64,000 nucleotides of DNA from Verrucomicrobiota bacterium (GTDB lineage: Bacteria > Verrucomicrobiota > Verrucomicrobiia > Verrucomicrobiales > Verrucomicrobiaceae): contig JANYCZ010000022.1 in assembly GCA_025360015.1 (NCBI GenBank), positions 26,347 through 90,346 on the forward strand. The letters run 5' to 3'. The notes below the pieces were generated by a model. That model ran no database searches. It saw only the letters and a program-made list of their open reading frames with translations, and was not told the DNA's origin. A program made the position numbers and the translations under genes. Shown here piece after piece: positions 1-8,024 of this stretch. The number at the start of each line of letters is the position of its first letter. The first letter of the stretch is position 1.

Positions 1-140
1 CGTCCCAGATTCCGCTCGATCATTGACCATACTTCCTCGGCAGACTTGGACTGCTTCCGTGAGGAGGAGGTCTTCGGGAGGGGGGCTGGCTGCGACGGGG
101 GATTGAGGCATGTCTTCAAAGCTGGATCGCGACTGCTCAT
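1..140 (-). CDS. Partial hypothetical protein, N-terminal end only
   Basis: A minus-strand reading frame starts with ATG at 140 and stays open to the window edge, giving about 46 residues. It begins MSSRDPALKTCLNPPSQ, passes through a Pro/Ser/Lys-rich stretch and then reads SAEEVWSMIERNLG, which looks like the start of a folded region. It is divergent from trpD. I do not recognise the family and the rest lies outside the window. Open-frame length alone is weak support; the change from low-complexity linker to amphipathic sequence is the main reason to list it. Confidence 0.4.
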   Translation of the reverse strand, partial: MSSRDPALKTCLNPPSQPAPLPKTSSSRKQSKSAEEVWSMIERNLG

Positions 141-222
141 GGGCGGAGATTAGGCTAAATCGTTGCAGATCGCAATCACTCAAGTGTTTGCCAAAAAGCG
201 GGGCCTCGGCCAGACTTCGCGC

Positions 223-1260
223 ATGGAACCCCTCACCGCCTCACTCAAAACTGGAACGCACCTCGACGACGCGCAGATCGCGGAGGCGGCTGCGCAGTTG
301 GTGGATGCTGCGGTCACGGCGGCGGCGAAGGCGAATTTTTTGCGGGAGCTGGCCAGAAAGGGCGAGACGCCGGCGGAGATCGCGATGTTTGTGAAGGAGT
401 TTTTGAAGCTGGCGGTCGATCCGGGGATTGACCGGGCGAAGCTGCCGGGGCCAATGCTGGATGTGGTGGGCACGGGTGGGGATCAGTTGCATCTGTTCAA
501 TGTATCGAGCACGGCGATGTTCATTCTGGCGGCCGCTGGTGTGTGCGTGACGAAGCATGGCAACCGAGGCATCACCTCGAAAGCGGGAGGGGCGGATGTG
601 CTGGAGGCGCTGGGTATCAAGATTGATCTGCCGAAGGAAAGAGTCGTGGCGGGACTGGAGAGCACCGGGCTGGGGTTCTTTTTTGCGCCGCTGTATCATC
701 CGACGTTCAAGGCGGTGGCGGAGGCGCGCAAGCTGCTGGCGGCGGAAGGGCAGCGTTCGATTTTCAATGTGCTCGGGCCGCTGCTGAATCCGGGGCGGCC
801 GGACTACCAGCTGATCGGCGTGTTTGATCCGAAGCTGACGCGGCCGTTTGGCGAGATTTTGGTGCAGCTGGGCCGCAAAGGCGCGTGGGTGGTGCATGGG
901 ACGGCGGCGGACGGGCAGGGGATGGATGAACTCTCGACGCTCGGTGTAAATGAGGTGTGCCAGCTGGTGGACGGGAAGCTCAGCGAGACCCGGATCGACC
1001 CCCAAGAGCTGGGATATGCCAAGGCCGCGCTCGAGGACCTAGTGGGTGGGGATGCGACGGAGAACGCGCTCATTCTCGAAGGGGTGCTGGCAGGAACGAT
1101 CAAAGGTGCCAAACGTGACATCGCGGTGCTGAATGCGGCGGCGGGTTTCGTGATTACCGGCAAAGCAGGGGATCTGACGGCAGGCCGCGAGCTGGCTGAG
1201 GAGCTGCTGGAACGCGGGGCGGCGCATGCGAAGCTGCGGGCGATGCAGGATTTGATCTAG
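223..1260 (+). CDS. trpD: Anthranilate phosphoribosyltransferase TrpD
   Basis: Second step of tryptophan synthesis: transfers phosphoribose from PRPP to anthranilate in the cytoplasm. From the ATG at 223 the protein is 345 residues, the usual TrpD length. The frame opens further upstream, to 163, but those 20 residues do not look like TrpD and the 223 start fits better. Family motifs are clear: GTGGD (PRPP loop, about residues 81-85), KHGNRGITSKAGGADVLEALG (about 111-131), GPLLNPGRPDYQLIGV (about 185-200) and the metal-binding Asp-Glu in GQGMDELS near residue 227. No other trp gene is adjacent, so the pathway is scattered in this genome or trpD is separated from its operon. Confidence 0.96.
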   Translation: MEPLTASLKTGTHLDDAQIAEAAAQLVDAAVTAAAKANFLRELARKGETPAEIAMFVKEFLKLAVDPGIDRAKLPGPMLDVVGTGGDQLHLFNVSSTAMFILAAAGVCVTKHGNRGITSKAGGADVLEALGIKIDLPKERVVAGLESTGLGFFFAPLYHPTFKAVAEARKLLAAEGQRSIFNVLGPLLNPGRPDYQLIGVFDPKLTRPFGEILVQLGRKGAWVVHGTAADGQGMDELSTLGVNEVCQLVDGKLSETRIDPQELGYAKAALEDLVGGDATENALILEGVLAGTIKGAKRDIAVLNAAAGFVITGKAGDLTAGRELAEELLERGAAHAKLRAMQDLI

Positions 1261-1328
1261 GGTCATTTTCTCGCACGACAGAAGGATGGAAGATGTTAAG
1301 GTGTCCTGAATATCTGTTTCTCTCGCTT

Positions 1329-2219
1329 ATGCCTCACCCCAGCGAAGTGCTCCAATACGCCCAGAAGGTGCCCTCCAGCATGTGGGCCACCATCGGGATT
1401 GTCGGGTTCATCGCGTTCACGGCGGGGCTGGCGTTTTCCAAAGGAGTGGTGAAGCAGCTGGTGGGGGTGGCCTCGCTGGCGGTGTCGGTGTGGGCGGCGT
1501 GGTATGTGTTCATGCACCGCGTGCAGATCTTTGGTGCCACGGGCATGACGATGACGACGAACCGGCTCATGATTTTGTCCGGTGCGGCCGGACTGCTGAT
1601 GTACTTTCTGTGCAAGGTGGGGACGTATTTTCTGGCCGCCTTTGGCCTGCTGCGGCTGCTGGGCAGCCTTACCGGCTGGAAGGGGCTGATCGTCAGCATC
1701 ATTCCCTCCGGCGGGCTGCTGTGGCTGGGCAGCATGGTGCTGCGCGTGGTGGGCAGCCTGTACGGCATGGAGAACGCTGCGGAGATCGTCAAAAAAGGCG
1801 GTGAAATTCAGAGCCAGGGCAAGTCGATTTTTTACAGCCTCAGCCAGCGCATCGACAACAGCTTCATCGGTGGTCTGGCCAAGAAGATGGACCCCTACGA
1901 CATCAAGCCCACGGCGAATCTGGCGCGTCTCATGATTCTGTGGCCGGAGGGCGCCATGTGGCAGCGGCTGGCCGCGCAAAGCCCGGCAACGGCCAACGCG
2001 CTGAACCATCCGCTCATCGTCCAGCTTGGCTACGATCCGGATGTGCGGAAGGCCATTGAGAACAAGGACTTTGCCGGGCTGATGCAGATGCGGAAGATTG
2101 AGAAAGTCGCCAACCATCCCGATCTGCAGCCCATTCTCAGCAGCATGGCGCTGGAGCAGGCGATGGACTCCGTGGTGTATCATCAGCCGCCGCCGCCGCA
2201 GCCGGTGAGGATGTATTGA
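1329..2219 (+). CDS. CvpA-like integral membrane protein, unknown function
   Basis: A 296-residue protein if started at the ATG at 1329 (MPHPSEVLQYAQ); an ATG at 1293 adds 12 residues. Four hydrophobic segments lie in the first half: about residues 17-34, 43-60, 75-99 and 115-135, separated by short polar turns. That resembles the CvpA (colicin V production) topology, although I see no diagnostic motif. The second half is soluble, helical and lysine-rich, ending in a Pro-rich tail. It begins about 70 bp after trpD in the same direction. Function is not known. Confidence 0.75.
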   Translation: MPHPSEVLQYAQKVPSSMWATIGIVGFIAFTAGLAFSKGVVKQLVGVASLAVSVWAAWYVFMHRVQIFGATGMTMTTNRLMILSGAAGLLMYFLCKVGTYFLAAFGLLRLLGSLTGWKGLIVSIIPSGGLLWLGSMVLRVVGSLYGMENAAEIVKKGGEIQSQGKSIFYSLSQRIDNSFIGGLAKKMDPYDIKPTANLARLMILWPEGAMWQRLAAQSPATANALNHPLIVQLGYDPDVRKAIENKDFAGLMQMRKIEKVANHPDLQPILSSMALEQAMDSVVYHQPPPPQPVRMY

Positions 2220-2238
2220 AAGAACGAGATTAATCCAA

Positions 2239-3555
2239 ATGCATCAAAAGCTTCTCATGAGAAAATCTGCAGCCATTTTTATCGCCATAGCTGCGAGTGT
2301 ATTTGCGAATCATTCGTATGCGCAAATGGCAGCCATTCCAGAAGTGGGCGAGCTGCAGTCAAAATATGAGGAAAAAGTGAGACTGGATGTTCTGCGCCCG
2401 CATGAACTAGTTGTGGCAGACCTGAATGCAAAGTTTGCCACCGCACTGGAACGTGCGCAGGAGTCTGCGCAAAAAGCAGGAAATCTGGAGGATGCTTTTG
2501 CCATCAAGACGGAAAAAGAGACTGTTTTGTCGGGCAAATACATGCCGCCGCAGGACGATGCGAAGACTCCCGCCAGCCTTAAAACCATGCGTTCCACTTA
2601 CCGTGCGGCCTTGGCAAGGCTGGAGCTGGACCGTGATAAAAAGCTCCGCCCTCTGAAGGATGCGTATGCCAGGTCGCTTGAAGCTTTGATGCTGACAATG
2701 ACGAAAGGCGGCAGGCTGGAGGAGGCGATGGCTTTGAAAAAAATGCGCGAAGATTTGCTCGCAAACACAGATGCCAAAGGGGGGGTGTCGCGAAGCGGGC
2801 CAGTTGCGACAACTGATCCGAGTGGTAAATCCTTCACCAACAGCCTTGGGATGAAATTTGTTCCCGTCAAAGGTACCGGTGTTCTTTTCTGCATCCACGA
2901 AACAAGGCGGCAAGACTATGCAGCCTACGTCGCAGAAAATCCCGGCACGGACGGTTCCTGGAAAAATCAAACGAGGGAGGGCATTCCAGTGAGTGACCAG
3001 AATGACCACCCCGTTGTGAGTGTGAATTTGGAAGACGCAAAAAAATTCTGTTCATGGCTCAGCAAAAAAGAAGGCAAGCGGTATCGCTTACCAACTGACC
3101 GAGAATGGAGTGTGGCTGTTGGCATTGGCGGTGAGGAAAAAACAACGTCATCCACCACACCTGAGATGCTGAACCAGCGAGTCCAAGATATTTTCCCCTG
3201 GGGTGGCGATTTTCCACCACAGACCAAAGACATGGCTGGCAACTATGCTGACAGTTCAACGCATGAAAAGATGCCCAAACGCCCCGGCATTGAAACTTAT
3301 ACAGATGGCTTTGCGACGACAGCTCCCGTAATGAGCTTCAAGTCAAACAAAATGGGGCTTTATGATATGGGCGGCAATGCCTGGGAACTGGTGAGTGACT
3401 GGTTTAGCACAGACAAACTCGAGACCGTGATGAGAGGGGGATGCTGGCACGATCATGAGCGCCTCTTTTTTCTTTCATCCTGTCGTGTACACCATCCAGC
3501 AGAGAGCCGGCATAATGACGGCGGCTTTCGCTGTGTTGTCGAATCCGACCCCTGA
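2239..3555 (+). CDS. Secreted formylglycine-generating-enzyme (SUMF1) domain protein
   Basis: A 438-residue exported protein. An N-terminal signal peptide (IAIAASVFANHSYAQ) is followed by a charged, coiled-coil-like region (about 40-180). From about residue 200 comes a SUMF1/FGE-sulfatase fold: NSLGMKFVPV, HPVVSVNLEDAKKFCSWLSK, RYRLPTDREW, MGLYDMGGNAWELVSDW and the terminal GGFRCVV. True FGE converts a sulfatase Cys to formylglycine using a cysteine pair near the C-terminus. Here the corresponding region reads RGGCW then SSCRVHHP, so the canonical pair is not evident. The domain is common in Verrucomicrobia and Planctomycetes as a non-enzymatic or ligand-binding fold. Role unknown. Confidence 0.87.
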   Translation: MHQKLLMRKSAAIFIAIAASVFANHSYAQMAAIPEVGELQSKYEEKVRLDVLRPHELVVADLNAKFATALERAQESAQKAGNLEDAFAIKTEKETVLSGKYMPPQDDAKTPASLKTMRSTYRAALARLELDRDKKLRPLKDAYARSLEALMLTMTKGGRLEEAMALKKMREDLLANTDAKGGVSRSGPVATTDPSGKSFTNSLGMKFVPVKGTGVLFCIHETRRQDYAAYVAENPGTDGSWKNQTREGIPVSDQNDHPVVSVNLEDAKKFCSWLSKKEGKRYRLPTDREWSVAVGIGGEEKTTSSTTPEMLNQRVQDIFPWGGDFPPQTKDMAGNYADSSTHEKMPKRPGIETYTDGFATTAPVMSFKSNKMGLYDMGGNAWELVSDWFSTDKLETVMRGGCWHDHERLFFLSSCRVHHPAESRHNDGGFRCVVESDP

Positions 3556-3643
3556 CAAGATGGATGGCATAGCTGGCAGTGCGAACATCAGCTTCGCCCT
3601 TGCATCCTCTTGGAATTTCGGCTTTGGCTTGTGCCATTCTGCC

Positions 3644-5107
3644 ATGCCCAAATACATCCTCACCATCGGCCTTGAAGTTCACGCGCAGCTCACGACGCGC
3701 AGCAAGATGTTTTGCGCGTGCCCGGTGGAGTATGGGGCGGAGCCGAACACGCATACCTGCCCGACCTGTCTGGGCCTGCCGGGGGCGCTGCCGGTGCTGA
3801 ATGCGGCGGCGATCGAGAAGACGATCCTGACTGGCCTGATGCTGGGCTGCGAGACGCCGCCGGTGGTGAACTGGGACCGCAAAAACTATTTCTACCCGGA
3901 CATGCCGAAGAACTACCAGATCACCCAGATGCCGTTCCCGCTCTGCCTGGGTGGTGGCGTGCCGCTGTATGATTATGCGTATCCCAAGGACGCGCAGAAG
4001 AGCATCGCGAATCCGGGCAAGGTGGTGAAGCTCACGCGCATCCACTTGGAAGAGGATGTGGGCAAGTCCACGCATTACGACAAGTTCAGCACGCTGGACT
4101 TCAACCGCGCGGGGACGCCGCTGATGGAAATCGTCAGCGAGCCGGACATCGACAGCGCGGAGGAGGCTTTTGCTTATCTCACCAGCCTGCGACAGATTTT
4201 GATCTATGGCGGTGTGAGCGATGCGGACATGGAGAAGGGCAACCTGCGTTGTGATGTGAACATTTCCCTGCGGCCGGAGGGGCAGAAGGAACTGGGCACC
4301 AAGATCGAGTTGAAGAACATCAACTCGATGTCAGCCATCCGGCGTGCGATCAAGTTTGAGACCGAGCGTCAGGCTGACTGCCTGGATCGCGGGGAGAAAC
4401 TGGTGCAAAGCACGCTGCGCTGGGACGATGACCGTGGCGAAACGACGCTCATGCGGTCCAAGGAAGATGCGCATGATTACCGCTACTTTCCCGATCCCGA
4501 TCTGCTGCCGGTGCGCACGGCGGATCTCGTGGCGAAGATGAGGCCGCAGGTGCCGGAGCTGCCGCATGAAAAGCGTGCGCGGTTTGAGAAGGATTATGGC
4601 TGCAGCCCCTATGATGCCAGCGTGCTCGCCAGTGAGAAGGAACTGGCTGCCTGGTATGAAACTGCCGTGGCTGCGGACACCCAGGTGCCGGCCAAGAAAA
4701 TCGCCAACTGGGTCATCAACGACCTGCTGGGTGCGCTCAATGATCGCTCGCTCACTCTTGGCGAGTGCCCGGTGAAGCCGGAGGCGCTGAGTGGGCTGGT
4801 CGCGACCATCGAAGGCGGAAAAATCTCCAACAACCAGGGCAAGGAAGTGTTTGTTGAGATGTTCGAGTCCGGAAAACCCGCCGCCGAAATCATCAAGGCC
4901 AAGGGTTTCGAACAGGTCAGCGACACAGGGGCGTTGGAGGCCATCGTGGAGCAGATCCTGGCTGCCAATCCCGACAAAGTGGCCGAAGTGCAGGCTGGCA
5001 ATGAGAAGGCCATGAACTGGTTTACGGGGCAGGCGATGAAGGCCAGCCAGGGGAAGGCGAATCCGAAGATGGTGACGGAGATTGTGCGGAAGAAGGTGCT
5101 GGGGTAG
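3644..5107 (+). CDS. gatB: Aspartyl/glutamyl-tRNA amidotransferase subunit B
   Basis: GatB of the GatCAB complex, which amidates Glu-tRNA(Gln) and/or Asp-tRNA(Asn). The start at 3644 gives MPKYILTIGLEVHAQL, matching the family N-terminus, and a 487-residue protein of normal length. The longer open frame from 3455 overlaps the end of the upstream gene and is not family-like. Visible motifs include TCPTCLGLPG (zinc/catalytic-pocket region), KNYFYPDMPKNYQITQ, LTRIHLEEDVGKS, GTPLMEIVSEPD and MEKGNLRCDVNIS. The C-terminal third (about residues 335-487) is the YqeY-like tRNA-binding domain ending GKANPKMVTEIVRKKVLG. gatA and gatC are not nearby. Confidence 0.97.
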   Translation: MPKYILTIGLEVHAQLTTRSKMFCACPVEYGAEPNTHTCPTCLGLPGALPVLNAAAIEKTILTGLMLGCETPPVVNWDRKNYFYPDMPKNYQITQMPFPLCLGGGVPLYDYAYPKDAQKSIANPGKVVKLTRIHLEEDVGKSTHYDKFSTLDFNRAGTPLMEIVSEPDIDSAEEAFAYLTSLRQILIYGGVSDADMEKGNLRCDVNISLRPEGQKELGTKIELKNINSMSAIRRAIKFETERQADCLDRGEKLVQSTLRWDDDRGETTLMRSKEDAHDYRYFPDPDLLPVRTADLVAKMRPQVPELPHEKRARFEKDYGCSPYDASVLASEKELAAWYETAVAADTQVPAKKIANWVINDLLGALNDRSLTLGECPVKPEALSGLVATIEGGKISNNQGKEVFVEMFESGKPAAEIIKAKGFEQVSDTGALEAIVEQILAANPDKVAEVQAGNEKAMNWFTGQAMKASQGKANPKMVTEIVRKKVLG

Positions 5108-5149
5108 ATCGAACTCATACATCATGCCTACCGTTGCCATGCTGCCGAG

Positions 5150-5464
5150 ATGTGGCATTTTGCGGCTGTGAGCGTTTCCAAACACCAGCGCTGGCCGCTG
5201 CTCCTGCATGATCAGGCGCGGCTGGAGTATGGGCGTTTGCTTTGGGGGCGCCCGTCCGCCAAAGCTCGGCTGCTGAGACATTGGGCAGACGAGAGGCATC
5301 CTTATGCCCAGCGTTTTGCTGAAACGTACCGTCCTTGGGTCGAAAAAGTGCTTGAGGCGAAAGAACAGGCCGATGATGCGTTGGATGAGGAATTGAGCCG
5401 CCATGGCCTGAGCCTGCGCGTGGTCGTGCGCGAGATCCCGCCAGTGTTTGGCAGCTTCTATTGA
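5150..5464 (+). CDS. Small hypothetical protein
   Basis: A 104-residue frame 42 bp after gatB in the same direction. The sequence is charged and alpha-helical (DERHPYAQRFAETYRPWVEKV, VLEAKEQADDALDEEL), without signal peptide, membrane segment or recognised motif. The position between two confident genes and protein-like composition support it. A competing minus-strand frame over the same DNA has Pro/His-rich, shadow-like composition. Function unknown. Confidence 0.45.
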   Translation: MWHFAAVSVSKHQRWPLLLHDQARLEYGRLLWGRPSAKARLLRHWADERHPYAQRFAETYRPWVEKVLEAKEQADDALDEELSRHGLSLRVVVREIPPVFGSFY

Positions 5465-5583
5465 GATGCATTTAGGGCATTCGTCATTCTTCCACCGTTC
5501 GCTACCGCTGTACAAACCCCTTGCGCCCCGGGTTTGGGCTGCTATCCTTCGCGCCCTTTTTCACCCCCAGACCCTTTAGAATC

Positions 5584-5736
5584 ATGTCCCAGCATAGCAG
5601 CCTCAAGACTTCCGGCTCCGTCGGCACCAAGCGCAGCGTTTTGAAGCGTGGAGAGCGCGTCAAGCTTCTCAGAACCCGTGGTCTGTGGAAAGAAGGCCGT
5701 CTCCCGACGAACCTGCCCAAGACCAAGCCGGAGTAA
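5584..5736 (+). CDS. Small basic protein (Chlamydiae/Verrucomicrobia family)
   Basis: A 50-residue highly basic protein beginning MSQHSSLKTSGSVGTKRSVL, with KRGERVKLLRTRGLWKEGR and the end PTNLPKTKPE. The ATG at 5584 is preferred over the longer frame from 5521, whose N-terminus is not conserved-looking. This matches what I recall of a small basic protein family restricted to Chlamydiae and Verrucomicrobia and suspected of ribosome or RNA association. The downstream gene is an rRNA-type pseudouridine synthase, 12 bp away, which fits an RNA-related role. Its function is inferred only. Confidence 0.85.
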   Translation: MSQHSSLKTSGSVGTKRSVLKRGERVKLLRTRGLWKEGRLPTNLPKTKPE

Positions 5737-5748
5737 GGCTTCCCCACT

Positions 5749-6870
5749 GTGCGCCTAAATCGATATTTGAGCCAGTGCGGCGTGGCTTCACGGCGCGGCG
5801 CGGAGGAAATCATCCTCGGCGGACGTGTGTCGATCAACGGACACCTCATCACGGAGCTCGCCACGAAGGTGCTGCCCGAGGACAAGGTGGTCGTCGATGG
5901 ATCACCGGTGCGCGCTGAGGCACCTGTTGTTCTCGTTTTGAACAAGCCGAAAGGCTACCTGTGCTCCCGTGGGGACAAGCAGGACCGCATGACGATTTAC
6001 GATCTGCTGCCGCTGAAGTATCAGAATCTGCACCACGTCGGCCGCCTCGACAAAGAGAGCGAAGGCCTCATTCTCCTGACCAATCGCGGAGATCTTTCCC
6101 ATCGGATCATTCACCCGAGCCAAGGTGCTGAAAAAGAATACGAAGTGGTCGTCGATCAGGCGCTGAATCCTGATGTGATGGCGAAACTCGTCAAAGGCAT
6201 GATGACCGAGGAAGGTTTTGCCCGGGCAGAACGCACCTGGATGGACGGCGACTACCGGGCGCACATCGTTCTCAAGATGGGGCTCAAGCGTCAGATCCGC
6301 ATGATGCTGTACTATCTCGGCTACGAGGTCACACGTCTGACTCGCATCCGCATCGGCTGGCTGAAACTGCACGGCCTGTCTAAAGGTGCCTACAAAGAAC
6401 TCACGCCCACGGAAGCCGAACGCTTCTTCAAGGAAGAGCCGGCCAAGCCCAAGCTGGAGCGCAAGCCTGCTGACGAAGAGGGTGGAGTCGAAGACCACCG
6501 CCCGGCGCGCAAGCGTGCTGGCCCTCGTGTGCATGAAGCTGAGGCCCGCGAACCGCGTGGGTTTAAGCCCACCCGTGGCAAAAAGAGCGGCCCGCCGACT
6601 CGTTTTTCCGAAGACAAGCCCACTCGGGGCAAGAAGAGCGGCCCTTCGGCCCGTTTTTCCGAAGACAAGCCTACTCGTGGCAAAAAGAGCGGTCCTTCAA
6701 GCCGTTCTTCCGAAGACAAGCCTTCCCGTTTCAAGCCCAAGTCCAGAACCTTCAGCCCGCGCTCACGCTCAAGCGAAACGGGGCGGGACGAAAAACCACG
6801 GGGGCGCTCAGGTCCGCCAGCTCGCCGTCCAGCTCCACGGGGGCCTCGCCAAGGTCCGTCGTCACGGTGA
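5749..6870 (+). CDS. RsuA/RluB-family pseudouridine synthase with repetitive basic tail
   Basis: Isomerises uridine to pseudouridine, probably in rRNA. The GTG start at 5749 gives MRLNRYLSQCGVASRRGAEE, the typical S4 RNA-binding domain start (residues 1-60). The catalytic domain spans about 65-235, with the catalytic Asp in GRLDKESEGLILLTN (about residue 102) and LKRQIRMMLYYLGYEV. The core would end near residue 235. The remaining ~135 residues are a disordered Lys/Arg/Ser/Pro tail that includes three 17-residue repeats. The last 119 bp overlap the 3' end of the convergent lipid-kinase gene. Basic tails of this kind are known on some RluB homologues, but the repeats are unusual. Confidence 0.92.
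   Translation: MRLNRYLSQCGVASRRGAEEIILGGRVSINGHLITELATKVLPEDKVVVDGSPVRAEAPVVLVLNKPKGYLCSRGDKQDRMTIYDLLPLKYQNLHHVGRLDKESEGLILLTNRGDLSHRIIHPSQGAEKEYEVVVDQALNPDVMAKLVKGMMTEEGFARAERTWMDGDYRAHIVLKMGLKRQIRMMLYYLGYEVTRLTRIRIGWLKLHGLSKGAYKELTPTEAERFFKEEPAKPKLERKPADEEGGVEDHRPARKRAGPRVHEAEAREPRGFKPTRGKKSGPPTRFSEDKPTRGKKSGPSARFSEDKPTRGKKSGPSSRSSEDKPSRFKPKSRTFSPRSRSSETGRDEKPRGRSGPPARRPAPRGPRQGPSSR
6565..6717 (+). repeat. Three tandem 51-bp repeats inside the pseudouridine synthase tail
   Basis: Three consecutive in-frame units (6565-6615, 6616-6666, 6667-6717) encode KPTRGKKSGPPTRFSED, KPTRGKKSGPSARFSED and KPTRGKKSGPSSRSSED. A degenerate fourth unit begins KPSRFKPK. The unit is strongly positive at the start and acidic at the end, consistent with a flexible RNA-binding tail. 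Confidence 0.95.
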
Positions 6871-7657
6871 ATTCGCTGGTTTGGAGGTAGTCGAGGTACT
6901 CACATTCGTGGTAGCCGTCCAGCAGCATGCCACGCAGAAGTTGGATGAATTCCATCCCGCCCAGGCCGCGAAAGATGAGGAGATCGAGTTTGCCGTCGGT
7001 GTTGGAAGCATTGCGAAACAGCGGGAACGGGCCGCCGTAGTGCCTGCCATTGCCCACGAGCACCACGGTGCCGAGCATGGGTGATCTGCCGTCGATTTGT
7101 ACACTGAGAGTCGGCGGGGTGCGCATCAGGACATTCACCGCGCTCATGACGTAGCTCAGCGGGCCGTACTTTTTCTTCGCCTCCCAGGAGGTTTCCTGCA
7201 CGATCTGGGCGTCGAGGCCCACCCCGGCGAGCTGGGCAAAGTACATCTCGTTGGCCATCCACAGATCCACATCGCGGCGCTGGCCGCTGGTGATTTCCCG
7301 CCAGCAGGCTTCGATGTCGCGGCCGGGAAGTTTCAGTTCCACGGAAAAAACATTCATCGTGCCCAGCGGCAAAACGCCGAGTGAGGTGTGCTTTTCGCCG
7401 GGTTTGCGGCGGGCATTGGCCCGGCAGATGCCCTGCAGCACCTCGTTCATGGTGCCATCGCCACCGGCGGACACGACGAGTTCGTGACCTTCCGAGGCCA
7501 GGCGTTCGGCGATCAGTGTCGCGTCATTGGGGCCCGTGGTCAGGTGCAGCTCGGGCTCAGGTGACAGCCTGCGCAGTGTGGCTTCGAGGGAGGCAGCCTT
7601 CGTGCTGCGGGCGGCGGGGTTCAGGATGACCGGGATGGGCATGAGGGCGGCATTCAT
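6752..7657 (-). CDS. Diacylglycerol kinase family lipid kinase (YegS/DgkB-like)
   Basis: A cytoplasmic or membrane-peripheral kinase expected to phosphorylate a lipid such as diacylglycerol. The start at 7657 gives MNAALMPIPVILNPAARST and 301 residues; the open frame reaches 7732 but that N-terminus is not family-like. Motifs are NPAARST (nucleotide-binding turn, 13-19), SAGGDGTMNEVL (GGDGT at 65-69), GVLPLGTMNVFS (around 97) and DGKLDLLIFRGLG in the C-terminal beta-sandwich. The gene is convergent with the pseudouridine synthase and shares its last 119 bp on the opposite strand. The exact lipid substrate cannot be told. Confidence 0.92.
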   Translation of the reverse strand: MNAALMPIPVILNPAARSTKAASLEATLRRLSPEPELHLTTGPNDATLIAERLASEGHELVVSAGGDGTMNEVLQGICRANARRKPGEKHTSLGVLPLGTMNVFSVELKLPGRDIEACWREITSGQRRDVDLWMANEMYFAQLAGVGLDAQIVQETSWEAKKKYGPLSYVMSAVNVLMRTPPTLSVQIDGRSPMLGTVVLVGNGRHYGGPFPLFRNASNTDGKLDLLIFRGLGGMEFIQLLRGMLLDGYHECEYLDYLQTSEFTVTTDLGEAPVELDGELADLSAPVVFRPAPFRLSVSAG

Positions 7658-7726
7658 GGCGTGCCAACCTCGTGTTTGCCAGCCCCAAATTCTTTGCAAG
7701 GCACAGATTGAGCAGCCGTTTTTAGG

Positions 7727-7768
7727 TCGCAAAGTAAACTAAGTGGACTAATCTAGGCTCACAAAGTA
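7727..7768 (+). promoter_or_regulatory. Possible autoregulatory direct repeat upstream of the Phd/VapC pair
   Basis: Two copies of TCRCAAAGTA (7727-7736 and 7759-7768) lie 32 bp apart, about three helical turns, immediately before the antitoxin start at 7782. Phd/VapB antitoxins usually repress their own operon by binding repeated sites here. This is pattern-based only. Confidence 0.3.
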
Positions 7769-7781
7769 CCTCGTTGCAGTC

Positions 7782-8024
7782 ATGACAACTATCACCACCC
7801 ACGAAGCCAAGACGCATCTCTCGCGCTATCTTGCCGAGGTCGAAAAGGGGCATGAATTCATCATTGCCCGTGGAAAATCTGCGGTGGCGATGCTGACTCC
7901 TGTGCGGAAAGAGCAGCCACCGCCACGCCCCAAGGTCGGCGACATTCTTGGCCCGCCGTTTGAGTTCTCAGACTCGGCACTTCTCCCTCTCAGCGGGCCT
8001 GAGCTCGAGGCATGGGGGCTGTGA
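7782..8024 (+). CDS. Type II antitoxin, Phd/YefM family
   Basis: An 80-residue protein beginning MTTITTHEAKTHLSRYLAEV, the Phd/YefM N-terminal DNA-binding fold, followed by KGHEFIIARGKSAVAMLTPV. The C-terminal ~30 residues (from about 50) are Pro-rich and end in an acidic/hydrophobic stretch that would thread into the toxin. It overlaps the downstream PIN toxin by 13 bp, the usual translational coupling of toxin-antitoxin operons. It should neutralise the toxin and repress the operon. Confidence 0.92.
   Translation: MTTITTHEAKTHLSRYLAEVEKGHEFIIARGKSAVAMLTPVRKEQPPPRPKVGDILGPPFEFSDSALLPLSGPELEAWGL

Noticed and set aside
3455..3643. Upstream extension of gatB
   Set aside because: It overlaps the preceding gene's 3' end and its residues do not match any GatB N-terminus; 3644 gives the family start.
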